Origin: Acidobacteriota bacterium | GTDB taxonomy: Bacteria; Acidobacteriota; Terriglobia; Terriglobales; Acidobacteriaceae | Reading direction: 5' to 3' | Assembly (NCBI GenBank): GCA_021779695.1 | Contig: JAJYAE010000161.1 | Coordinates: 1-9,535 of the forward strand | DNA: 9,535 bases | Part shown: in pieces, positions 1 to 6,815 of the stretch | Numbering within the stretch: the first letter of the stretch is position 1 | Layout: each line of letters starts with the position of its first letter | Translations under genes and position numbers: made by a program | Notes under the pieces: model-generated | Told to the model about the DNA's origin: nothing | Seen by the model: the letters and a program-made list of their open reading frames with translations, nothing else | Databases searched by the model: none

Positions 1-183
1 AACCGTTGACAAAACCCATCGTTTCTCCATTTGTTATCTCGACTCAAGGCGTGTCGAGTGCAAAACAGCCGAATCGACACGACAAAAGGCTTCACAGGCC
101 CGCTTGAACACGTGCCCGCTTCAGTCACCTTCAACTTGCTCTTGAATGCTTGCTTTCAATGGCCCTATAGAGGTTGGGCCGCA
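1..183. other. 3' flank of the large exported-protein gene, no gene seen
   Basis: No convincing coding region is seen here. A plus-strand reading frame runs through 31-444, but most of it lies opposite the C-terminal codons of the exported protein and its arginine-rich product looks like an antisense shadow. Two small inverted repeats are visible: CTCGAC/GTCGAG at 38-43 and 53-58, and GGCCC/GGGCC at 161-165 and 176-180. The second is listed separately as a weak terminator candidate. Confidence 0.5.
161..180 (-). terminator. weak hairpin after the exported-protein stop codon
   Basis: GGCCC and GGGCC form a five-base-pair stem with a ten-base loop, starting four bases beyond the TGA of the large gene. 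No run of U follows on the minus strand, so it does not meet the usual intrinsic-terminator pattern. It is listed only because of its position. Confidence 0.2.
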
Positions 184-3100
184 TCAGTGCATCGCGAGAA
201 ATGTATAAGCACCCGCAGGAGGCACAACACTTGCCGTAGTCGCATTGCAGAAATGCAACAGCAGAGTATTCGCCGCGCTCGCATACCCGTTCATACTCAG
301 ATTTCCAAGGGGAGCCGGCGGACGAATAGATCCCAGGTTATCTGTCGTGACAAGACCACTCACCGTGAATGTCTCATCACTACAGGACTGTGCCGGCACC
401 GCGGTCGGACTAACCGTCCCGGTCGTATAGAAGCTGATTCGTGATACCGCTGACCCAGATCCGACATTCAGGCTGGGCGTCGCGACCGACGCAGAGGCGA
501 CCACTGCTGGAGTATTCACCGAGCTTCCCGCGTTTAATACCCCTAGGGTAAAGGTACAACTGGTATCACCCGTGCCCGTGCCGCAGTCAATCGAATTTGC
601 CGTCGCTCCTCTATACAGGTATCCGTCGATGACTTTTGTATTCTGCGCTCCAAACCCATAGGCATAGTTTGCGAACCAGTTGCCAAAAGTCGGATTCGCT
701 GGGTTGGTTGTGATTCCAATGGCGCCACCATCATTGAAGAAGTAAGCTCCATTGACGCCAATCGCTGTCACAGCATTAAAGATGTTCGCCTGTACAGAGC
801 CAACCGGATTGATCTGTGGACTGGTATTCTCATGGTAATTACTGCCAAATGTCCACGTGAGTGTATTAGGATCGTAATTCAGTGCTTGGCTGCCATTCGG
901 CATCATCAGAACATTGAAATTACTATTAGTGTTATTGCAACCAATGGGATTGGCCTTACAGCCGACAACCTTCAGAACCGCCTGATCTGGGGCTTGCGCG
1001 GTGACAAATGACGCCTGCCACTCTCCTCCAAGGTAGTAACCTGCTCCAGGGGCAGTGTGTGTTCCACCATATCCCAAATACCTATTCTGATCCGTTCCGT
1101 TGGTGATCTGAAATCCATTAAACGGAAAACCACCCAGCAAACCACCATAGTTCATGCCATATATTTCCGTACCGTTATACATTCGTGGCAGGTACTGAAA
1201 CACTCCACGGCCCGCATCGTGGCCGGTAAAAATCCACGGATAATGGGCCTGCATCACAGTATCGCCGCTGTTAAAGGCAATCGGTAACGGCATGGTCGTC
1301 ATGGTGCCGTCAACCCTATTCGTGGAGGTGTTGAGGACGCTGTTCACGCGAACCGCTGGATACAGCTTGTAGTTGGTATTGCAGAAGGAGGCTGTTCCCG
1401 ATGTCGGGGCTGTTCCCGTTGGAGTGGACGGTAGGTAGTAAGAAAACTCATTGCCATTGCCGTTTACGACCCCCCAGCGTGCTACATAATTTCCGTTATA
1501 AGTTGCGTTCGGAGTCGTGATGGTCAATGTCATTCCATTGATGGGTGACAGGTCCTCGGTTTGGAAAGGAATGGGCCATGCTGCCATGAGAACCGTGTGA
1601 TTGTCGCTCTGAAGCATAGACAAGGTTATGGGAAGCGAGAAGCACTCACCACCATTTTCTGACGTGCTGACGTTGATATCGTTGTTGATACCAAGAACTG
1701 GTTGGGTATATCCCAGATTCACCCTCTGACTAATGTAGTAGAACGAGGTAGAATTTGGCGACCCCTCCACAGGAAACACCTGGCTGATTCCATTGTTATT
1801 ACCATCTCCTGAGAACACATCCGCTTGCGACTCTACGCCGTAACCGCACAAGCCTCCGTGCGCGAAGAACACGCCGTTCAAATGAGGGAAGCGTAGATTC
1901 AGCAACGTGACTTGCTGAGTAGACGAGTTGTATGTGTAGTTGACGGTCTCGTATTCTTCCTGATCAGCAATGCAAGCCGTTCCGGACGTAGGCAAATAAC
2001 ACGCCGCACCGGAATTCGTGGACTGAAGAGTACTTGGAGTGCAGAACCCAGCCGGCAGTCCGGTCTGCGGAGCGGTGGCCGTATAGGACGACACCACACT
2101 CGTCACGACCGACGCTGCTGGATTGATCATGTTTGGTGCCGATGGGATGTAGCCTGTAGGTTGGCTTCCCGCTGTGCATCCTGCCGCCCCATTAGATCCG
2201 TTATCTGAACCTGCGTAGCAGAGTTGGACCATAGTAGAAACAGGAAAGCTAGCATCGCTGTCGATAGCCACGATAGGACTTATGGCACTCGTACCCGACG
2301 GGCCGGTAGTCTGTGCCCCTGCGTAGCCTGTAATCGAACTTCCCGTGATCACAACGGCTGGATTCGTGTCTAAGAGCTGCCGATCCTGCCCTTCTGTACC
2401 TTGTCCGGCAGTACCGTTTGTACTTACCACGGTCGAACCCACCGCAGCGGTAGACGTCATGGTGCCTTTATAAACGACTGGATCTTCGGTTACGCTGAAA
2501 TCCCCGCCGTGGCACCCTTCGTCATTTCCACTATTCATACCCCCATCGCAAGTCAATAGGGTAGTCATGGCAATGCAGTCTCCCACGCCATGGCAGTTCA
2601 CGATATTGTCAATCGCTTGCTGCTGACCCGAAGAGTAATTCGTGGTCGCCATCGAAAGATTGCTGTAGTAGGTCTTGAAGAAGTACTGAGGCTGTCCGGC
2701 CCCGAAGTAATTGTCGAAGTTGTACCCACCAGCATAGTCGGTCGTCTGTAGATACTCGGAGCTGGCCTGGGTTCCCGCGTACGGAGGCCACTGCTGAAAA
2801 TCCATCGTGAAATCGGAGGTAATCATCTGCCCAGCGGTCTGGTACGGTACCTTCGAAAATGGATTCTCGTAATAGTCTGCGGTCACTCCGTTTCTTAGGT
2901 CGTGGGCGTGGGTATCCACCGGCCAGGGCAGGTTGCTCGTGTTGTTGCCATAGTTATAGGCACCGTAGCCCTGTGGATTTTCGCTGTTCGTATAGGTCGG
3001 GTCCACGTTTACTGTGCAGCCGCTCAGCCCGTTCGGGGAGTTGACGGAGCAATTTGTGCCGTTCATCACGTTGGAGATGCCGTTATTCAAACCTCCCGTC

Positions 3101-3837
3101 TGAAATTGGCTCGCGTAATAACTCCCTTGAAATATGTTCACCGCAAGATTCGAGCCAGGAGGCTGCTGGACCGCTTGAGTGGCTTTCGGGGCAGACGAGA
3201 TAACATTCGTGGCCTCTGCGGCGATAGGGGCAATCGCACTATCCACATAATTTTTTGTTGCAGCTTGCATGGCGGCCACAGGATCAGCCTGTAACTGCAG
3301 CGCGCCTTTCAGCGTTCCGCCGTTAAGTGGTAGATAACTTCCAAGCAAAGAGTTGATCTGAGATGTCGAAACAGTCTGGATTGCTACACTGGCGGGCATG
3401 ACAAGACTGCGAATCGCAGCTACTGTCGTGGAAGGAGCATTCGGGACCGACCAATACTCCGTGCTTACGGTGCCGTCATCAAGGTGGTATACCGCGGTGT
3501 AATAGGAACCCGCCGGTGTCGCCCCTACATTTGGGGCAAGGTTGATAGAGACCTGTCCACCAAGCCCAATGTTCGCAGTTATACTTCCCGCCGCTACCGT
3601 ATTCCCGCCTGTCGTCACGAATGCTGGCCACGTCACTAAGATCGTTCCTGTCGCAGTCGTTCCGTCGGCGTAGTATATCGTGTCTTGCACGGTCGTTGTC
3701 GTTACTTGCGCACGGCTCGGGACCGCAATCAGAGCGATGCTTAGAGCCAAGCACGCGATTCGCCATAACGAAATCGCCGGCACATGTTTCAGCCCCGCCC
3801 TTATGGATCGATCCCGGTGCACTCTTATCTCTGCCAT
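184..3837 (-). CDS. Large exported protein with phage tail-fibre-like motif
   Basis: The protein has 1217 residues. I chose the ATG at 3837 because AAGGGGAG sits just upstream and the product then opens with a signal peptide: basic residues 1-17, a hydrophobic stretch to about 40, and likely cleavage after SRA at 43. Further upstream the frame lies inside the preceding gene. Residues 44-165 form a threonine/glycine-rich module beginning QVTTTTVQDTIYY. Residues 169-202 (LPLNGGTLKGAL, then AATKNYVDSAI) match the repeat seen beside phage tail-fibre collars. The long middle is rich in Asn, Gly, Tyr, Thr and Ser, with closely spaced cysteine pairs. Residues 1137-1217 look like a C-terminal beta module (ETFTVSGL, VPPAGAYTF). 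No enzyme motif was recognised. I infer a secreted or surface beta-structured protein, perhaps an adhesin or tailspike-like fibre. The 112-residue gene ends 55 bases upstream, so the two may be co-transcribed. Confidence 0.9.
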   Translation of the reverse strand: MAEIRVHRDRSIRAGLKHVPAISLWRIACLALSIALIAVPSRAQVTTTTVQDTIYYADGTTATGTILVTWPAFVTTGGNTVAAGSITANIGLGGQVSINLAPNVGATPAGSYYTAVYHLDDGTVSTEYWSVPNAPSTTVAAIRSLVMPASVAIQTVSTSQINSLLGSYLPLNGGTLKGALQLQADPVAAMQAATKNYVDSAIAPIAAEATNVISSAPKATQAVQQPPGSNLAVNIFQGSYYASQFQTGGLNNGISNVMNGTNCSVNSPNGLSGCTVNVDPTYTNSENPQGYGAYNYGNNTSNLPWPVDTHAHDLRNGVTADYYENPFSKVPYQTAGQMITSDFTMDFQQWPPYAGTQASSEYLQTTDYAGGYNFDNYFGAGQPQYFFKTYYSNLSMATTNYSSGQQQAIDNIVNCHGVGDCIAMTTLLTCDGGMNSGNDEGCHGGDFSVTEDPVVYKGTMTSTAAVGSTVVSTNGTAGQGTEGQDRQLLDTNPAVVITGSSITGYAGAQTTGPSGTSAISPIVAIDSDASFPVSTMVQLCYAGSDNGSNGAAGCTAGSQPTGYIPSAPNMINPAASVVTSVVSSYTATAPQTGLPAGFCTPSTLQSTNSGAACYLPTSGTACIADQEEYETVNYTYNSSTQQVTLLNLRFPHLNGVFFAHGGLCGYGVESQADVFSGDGNNNGISQVFPVEGSPNSTSFYYISQRVNLGYTQPVLGINNDINVSTSENGGECFSLPITLSMLQSDNHTVLMAAWPIPFQTEDLSPINGMTLTITTPNATYNGNYVARWGVVNGNGNEFSYYLPSTPTGTAPTSGTASFCNTNYKLYPAVRVNSVLNTSTNRVDGTMTTMPLPIAFNSGDTVMQAHYPWIFTGHDAGRGVFQYLPRMYNGTEIYGMNYGGLLGGFPFNGFQITNGTDQNRYLGYGGTHTAPGAGYYLGGEWQASFVTAQAPDQAVLKVVGCKANPIGCNNTNSNFNVLMMPNGSQALNYDPNTLTWTFGSNYHENTSPQINPVGSVQANIFNAVTAIGVNGAYFFNDGGAIGITTNPANPTFGNWFANYAYGFGAQNTKVIDGYLYRGATANSIDCGTGTGDTSCTFTLGVLNAGSSVNTPAVVASASVATPSLNVGSGSAVSRISFYTTGTVSPTAVPAQSCSDETFTVSGLVTTDNLGSIRPPAPLGNLSMNGYASAANTLLLHFCNATTASVVPPAGAYTFLAMH

Positions 3838-3892
3838 CTTTCTCCCCTTCAGTACATTACTCAAATGTGTGACGTGCGCTCGTTTTCCGTAC

Positions 3893-4231
3893 TCACTCGG
3901 GTGGCTGCAACAATAGATTATTGAGCAGCGAATCGCAAAGCTGCTCGCTTGGATTGTCGTTGGATCGATGCGACTCTTTCGTGACCAATTCGCATAGATC
4001 CAGAAGCAGTTTTGTGTGCTGATATCCGCCACCGATCGCTTTTGCGATCAGCCCTTGCAGAATCTTTGGCCAGGCGGCGAGCACCTGGGATCGGGCCAGA
4101 TCGCGATACCCCTCCTGCGTCCCGGGAAATAACTTCGCATCAGCATTCTGGACGCTAACTCCGACTTCCCCTCTGTTCCGTTTGTATTGCTTCTTTATGG
4201 GAGCCCGCCGGCTCGACCTTTCCTTTGACAC
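3893..4231 (-). CDS. Small basic protein of unknown function
   Basis: The product is 112 residues. The GTG start at 4231 is preceded by AGGTGG with a six-base spacer, which fixes the start well. Residues 1-20 are very basic (SSRRAPIKKQYKRNR). The central part, about residues 44-85 (RDLARSQVLAAWPKILQGLI, then a GGGYQHTKLLLDL stretch), reads as two amphipathic helices. The tail, 93-112, is polar and then leucine-rich. There is no signal peptide or membrane segment, so it is probably cytoplasmic and perhaps binds nucleic acid. I do not recognise a characterised family, although the helical core resembles short hypothetical proteins I associate with Acidobacteria. It sits 55 bases upstream of the exported-protein gene on the same strand, consistent with an operon. 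Confidence 0.7.
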   Translation of the reverse strand: MSKERSSRRAPIKKQYKRNRGEVGVSVQNADAKLFPGTQEGYRDLARSQVLAAWPKILQGLIAKAIGGGYQHTKLLLDLCELVTKESHRSNDNPSEQLCDSLLNNLLLQPPE

Positions 4232-4255
4232 ACCATTCCACCTGTCCCAAACGCG

Positions 4256-4301
4256 AAAAAGATAAAGTGGCTACCATCTCTGGTCGCCCCTTTATCTTCT
4301 T
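4256..4301 (-). terminator. Long imperfect hairpin; intrinsic terminator or structured leader
   Basis: Bases 4256-4276 pair with 4281-4301, with 18 of 21 positions Watson-Crick. Read as minus-strand RNA, one of the three mismatches becomes a U-G wobble, the other two become G-A, the loop is GAGA (a GNRA tetraloop) and the 3' arm ends in a run of five U. That favours a transcript from the minus strand. It could terminate the sigma-like operon, about 210 bases beyond its stop, or be a leader structure 25 bases before the GTG of the 112-residue gene. Confidence 0.5.
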
Positions 4302-4510
4302 CGTGTCAAATTCAACTTAAAATGTTGTCAGAAAGCATTTGGATAGCGTTTGCGACAAAAATCAGTCGCGATGATGTCATCGCGCCGTCACCCAGTTTTC
4401 CGCTTTCTCTTCTTCTTTCACCGTGACTTAAGGCTAACAGAGTGAAGCACAATAGCACGCCATCGCACTCCCTTGCTATGCGCCTTCTTATCAATAATTT
4501 GCCGCAGAGC
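4302..4510. other. Intergenic region with palindromes, no gene
   Basis: The stretch between the hairpin and the sigma-like stop codon has no reading frame that looks coding. It holds the 18-base near-palindrome described separately and an overlapping shorter inverted repeat, GCGAC/GTCGC at 4352-4356 and 4365-4369. A TTGACA on the minus strand (4309-4304) matches a -35 box, but no credible -10 box follows at the right distance. Confidence 0.4.
4367..4384. promoter_or_regulatory. Palindrome, possible protein-binding site
   Basis: CGCGATGATGTCATCGCG has eight-base perfect arms around a two-base centre, too tight for a good RNA loop and better suited to a dimeric DNA-binding protein. The half-site CGCGATG recurs as a ten-base perfect palindrome, CATCGCGATG, at 4512-4521, overlapping the end of the sigma-like gene. 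It lies about 140 bases upstream of the 112-residue gene. A binding role is inference only. Confidence 0.3.
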
Positions 4511-5020
4511 TCATCGCGATGTACTTGACTCTCCCATCGGATCGATTTGAAGAAGTCGATGTTCGAGTAAAATATGGGTGAGCCTGTCAATCGCTTCTCC
4601 ATATCTTCGTACAATGGTTCGCAAACTCACACCTAGCAACCCAGCGGCTTCACCCTGCGTATATCCCTGTAGCGCAATCCGTCGAATTAGTTCCTGCGAA
4701 AATCCATCCAGCTTGTTTAAACATTTCTCCATGTCATACACAAAAATTACAGAGTCTTCAAAGCTCGTCACTCGATAGGTGCTCATCTTGCCTCGAAACG
4801 CATCATGCCCAAGAAGCGCCGGCATCCTTCCAACGCTCAAAGAGAGCCGCGCAAATCTTCGTAACATCGCCTCCGTGTACTTCCGATAGAATGCCAGCTC
4901 AGGCTTGGGTTGTATTCTGCTCTGTTTTTCTTCATTTCTTTGCGTCGATCGAGCTTGCATCGGGAAAAGTCGAACTTGTTCGGAGGCCTGCAGGCTGTAC
5001 AAAGGGAATGCCGCACTCAT
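4511..5020 (-). CDS. Sigma-region-4-like helix-turn-helix protein
   Basis: Starting at the ATG at 5020, the product is 169 residues. Residues 118-145 (GYTQGEAAGLLGVSLRTIVR and onward) form a helix-turn-helix of the sigma-70 region 4 type, the part that reads -35 DNA. Residues 42-100 carry a conserved-looking AFYRKYTEAMLRRF segment. There is no region 2, so it is not a complete sigma factor and more likely acts as a DNA-binding regulator. The ATG overlaps the TGA of the zinc-ribbon gene (ATGA), suggesting translational coupling. In-frame ATGs at residues 21 and 52 are alternatives, and the poorly structured first 40 residues make the exact start uncertain. I associate this type with Acidobacteria, usually annotated as sigma-factor-like with no known target. 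Confidence 0.8.
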   Translation of the reverse strand: MSAAFPLYSLQASEQVRLFPMQARSTQRNEEKQSRIQPKPELAFYRKYTEAMLRRFARLSLSVGRMPALLGHDAFRGKMSTYRVTSFEDSVIFVYDMEKCLNKLDGFSQELIRRIALQGYTQGEAAGLLGVSLRTIVRRYGEAIDRLTHILLEHRLLQIDPMGESSTSR

Positions 5021-5223
5021 TGCACACCCCCTTCGATCGCATGCATCGCTGCAAGATATCCTCCCTTGCGCGGACGCCCTTTGGGTCTGCGGCTGCGTGG
5101 CGCTGGGAAGTCCGAAAAGTGAACTGTGCACTGTCGGCAATAAACATCGCTAACTGCTTGATTGCGCAACCATAGGCGGCCACAACCCTCACAGATTTTC
5201 AAGTGTAAGCAAGATTGGCTCAT
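5017..5223 (-). CDS. Small zinc-ribbon protein with AT-hook-like tail
   Basis: The 68-residue product has two CxxC pairs, C11-x2-C14 and C29-x2-C32, separated by 14 residues, a typical zinc-ribbon knuckle arrangement. Residues 45-55, RRPKGRPRKGG, fit the AT-hook pattern: a GRP core flanked by basic residues and proline that binds the minor groove of AT-rich DNA. It is therefore probably a small cytoplasmic DNA-binding protein. The ATG at 5223 has a GGAG 11 bases upstream, slightly distant. Its TGA overlaps the ATG of the sigma-like gene, so the two are likely translated together. No named family was recognised; the reading rests on the spaced cysteines and the overlap. Confidence 0.7.
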   Translation of the reverse strand: MSQSCLHLKICEGCGRLWLRNQAVSDVYCRQCTVHFSDFPAPRSRRPKGRPRKGGYLAAMHAIEGGVQ

Positions 5224-5640
5224 GACGTAATGATCTCCAAGGCAAAAAATTCAATGCTCCCAAGATGACTTGGGTCTTCCTTCGTCCCATGGGAGCGGTT
5301 GCGAAGACTGCTTGGCCGCCGAACTCTTCGGTTCGGCACTAGCCCAACAGGCACGTCTTCTCTGTGAACAACACTGGCTTCTTGAAGTGCACTCCCAAGA
5401 CTGGGCGCTCAGGAACAATACGTGTTCCGCAACGTGCTTCGCTCCCTGCAAGCAACCTTCTCTTGCCGGTTCGAAGCCAAGCGCAGCTCAATCGGCTGCC
5501 TTGAAGTGACCCTCAGTCGCCTCGAGTATGGCGGTAGGACAAACCGGGGGACACTTCTTTGTGATGACCTGGATTTGGGAGAATGGGAGGCCAACAGTGT
5601 TCTTCTCTCTGCTAGTGAGAGAGTCTGTCTTTAATACTAT
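5224..5640. other. Region without a convincing gene
   Basis: Reading frames at plus 5270-5509, plus 5422-5634 and minus 5409-5594 all lack a good ribosome-binding site and any recognisable domain. Plus 5270-5509 and 5422-5634 are adjacent frames that could be remnants of one decayed gene, but I cannot show this. Nearest the zinc-ribbon gene, CCCAAG/CTTGGG at 5259-5264 and 5269-5274 forms a tight hairpin. CTCCCA at 5257-5262 could instead pair with TGGGAG at 5290-5295. These lie in the expected leader of the minus-strand operon. Confidence 0.4.
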
Positions 5641-5739
5641 GCTATAAGAAAGTTGTCAATATAAAAACAACTATAAGATATCCATGTTTCCCAATACTAG
5701 AAGAAAGTTAGGTTTCATCTTTTTTAAGTAATTTCTTTT

Positions 5740-5768
5740 AGATATATATGTTCATTTGTTATATCTAA
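5740..5768. promoter_or_regulatory. Inverted repeat, candidate operator of the HTH regulator
   Basis: TTAGATATA (5740-5748) and TATATCTAA (5760-5768) are perfect nine-base inverted arms separated by 11 bases, giving a 20-base spacing, or two helical turns. They end 16 bases before the regulator's ATG in a clearly AT-rich stretch. This is a common layout for an autoregulated HTH repressor. Binding is inferred. Confidence 0.45.
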
Positions 5769-5772
5769 GTGC

Positions 5773-5778
5773 TATAGT
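5773..5778 (+). promoter_or_regulatory. Candidate -10 box of the HTH regulator
   Basis: TATAGT matches the -10 consensus at five of six positions. It would place transcription start at or next to the ATG at 5785, implying a leaderless message, which fits the absence of a Shine-Dalgarno sequence. No good -35 box is seen at 17-base spacing, so the call is weak. Confidence 0.3.
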
Positions 5779-5784
5779 TCAGAT

Positions 5785-6498
5785 ATGAAGTTTGAGACGC
5801 TTCATGAGAACCTTCGGCTGGAAATCCTCCGCAGAATCGAGCGCGGACTGCTGACTGGCTCTACCCTGGCCCGCGCTACTGATTTCCAGCAGGCACATAT
5901 CTCCAACTTCCTGAACCGAAGACGCTCTCTCAGCCTCGAAGGCCTGGATCGCGTACTCGCTGCCCAGAAGCTGTCGATTATTGACTTGCTGCCACCGGAT
6001 TTGATGCCCGCTACCCCAGTTCCTCCGCGAAGCGCCTCGTTAACTCAAACGGTAGTCGTCGTAACTCATACGGCCGCTGCTTCCTCCGCCCGCATTCAAT
6101 CACCGGAAATTATCGACACCATTGAGGTACCTGATGCCGTCATCCACTCATCCCGTGCCCATTCTCTCCCTGGCAGAGAGCTTTGGCAGCGCTTCGTCGC
6201 CGTTCGTGTAGACGCCATCCAGGCAGCTGCGATGGAGCCCCTCCTACGCCAGCACTTTATCGTTGTCATCGATCGGCACTACAATTCGCTAACGCCCTAT
6301 CGCCTCCACCCTCCTACCGTCTATGCCGTCCGCGGGTCGGATGCCCTCCACCTATGTTTCCTGGAGTATGAGGCAGACCGACTCATCCTTCGTCCTCGGA
6401 ACCGGCAGATTCCAGTCCTTCTGGTCGCCTTGGCCACCAACGAACAACCCGCCGACCGCATCGTCGGCCGCGTTTGTTACGTTCTTTCTGAGTTTTGA
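5785..6498 (+). CDS. XRE-type HTH regulator with degenerate S24-like domain
   Basis: The product is 237 residues. An XRE/Cro-like helix-turn-helix occupies roughly residues 20-68 (STLARATDFQQAHISNFLNR, then a SLEGLDRVL helix). A low-complexity Ala/Thr/Pro linker runs from about 75 to 125. Residues 138-237 resemble the LexA/CI peptidase (S24) fold: AAAMEPLL at 147-154 sits where the family has G-x-SMxP, VIDRH at 161-165 where a Gly-Asp turn strand is found, VYAVR at 179-183, and the closing IVGRVCYVL. The nucleophilic Ser appears to be Ala149, and the general-base Lys region (about 189-193, HLCFL) has no Lys, so self-cleavage is unlikely. No Shine-Dalgarno is visible. An inverted repeat and a -10-like box lie just upstream, suggesting autoregulation. 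It probably acts as a repressor that senses a ligand or partner rather than RecA. Confidence 0.8.
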   Translation: MKFETLHENLRLEILRRIERGLLTGSTLARATDFQQAHISNFLNRRRSLSLEGLDRVLAAQKLSIIDLLPPDLMPATPVPPRSASLTQTVVVVTHTAAASSARIQSPEIIDTIEVPDAVIHSSRAHSLPGRELWQRFVAVRVDAIQAAAMEPLLRQHFIVVIDRHYNSLTPYRLHPPTVYAVRGSDALHLCFLEYEADRLILRPRNRQIPVLLVALATNEQPADRIVGRVCYVLSEF

Positions 6499-6596
6499 AC
6501 CAATCGCCGACGCCGCATCACGCTGCGAATCTTCCCAACGCCATCTCATCCTTCCGCGTGATCTGCTAGCATCGCCTTTTGGAGGAATGATTGCAT

Positions 6597-6806
6597 ATGG
6601 AACAACTCCCCGTTGGTATGGGTGCCCGCCGTAATGAGGACATCGCGTTAGATCTCTTGAAGTTCGTCGCCGTCACTGCCAGTGTCGGACGTCCGACCAC
6701 CGCAACAGCCGGGTTTGTTGCCGCTGGAAGCACCAAGGCTGAGGACCAGGTTGGCCAGTTGCTGGAGCTCTACACCCGCTGTCTTCGCGCCGTCGAAGGA
6801 AAGTAG
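6597..6806 (+). CDS. Small protein of unknown function
   Basis: The 69-residue product starts at ATG 6597, with GGAGG 11 bases upstream; an in-frame TTG at 6591, five bases from GGAGG, is an alternative. It reads as a short soluble alpha-helical protein: MEQLPVGMGARRNEDIALDL, then a KFVAVTASVGR segment, a Thr/Ala/Gly-rich middle and a C-terminal helix EDQVGQLLELYTRCLRAVEG. No family was recognised, though similar short proteins seem to occur in Acidobacteria. Its TAG is in frame with the downstream oxidoreductase and only nine bases before that gene's TTG, suggesting a two-gene operon with coupled translation. Confidence 0.6.
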   Translation: MEQLPVGMGARRNEDIALDLLKFVAVTASVGRPTTATAGFVAAGSTKAEDQVGQLLELYTRCLRAVEGK

Positions 6807-6815
6807 CGGCACCGC

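Noticed and set aside
31..444. Plus-strand reading frame of 137 codons
   Set aside because: It mostly lies antisense to the C-terminal domain of the exported protein, has an Arg-rich composition typical of shadow frames, and no good ribosome-binding site.
3838..4032. N-terminal extension of the exported protein to 4032
   Set aside because: It would place 65 non-conserved residues before a clear signal peptide and overlap the 112-residue gene. The ATG at 3837 has a strong Shine-Dalgarno.
4304..4309. Perfect TTGACA on the minus strand as a promoter -35 box
   Set aside because: At 17-18 bases downstream the sequence is CGACCA/GACCAG inside the hairpin, with no resemblance to a -10 box.
4312..4614. 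Minus-strand 100-codon frame overlapping the 3' end of the sigma-like gene
   Set aside because: It overlaps the HTH codons in another frame and then runs through intergenic palindromes; no recognisable domain.
5021..5140. N-terminal extension of the sigma-like protein to 5140
   Set aside because: It lies wholly within the zinc-ribbon gene in another frame. The ATGA overlap at 5020 is the more natural start.
5270..5634. Two adjacent plus-strand frames as a frameshifted gene
   Set aside because: Neither has a recognisable domain or ribosome-binding site, so there is no positive evidence for a pseudogene.
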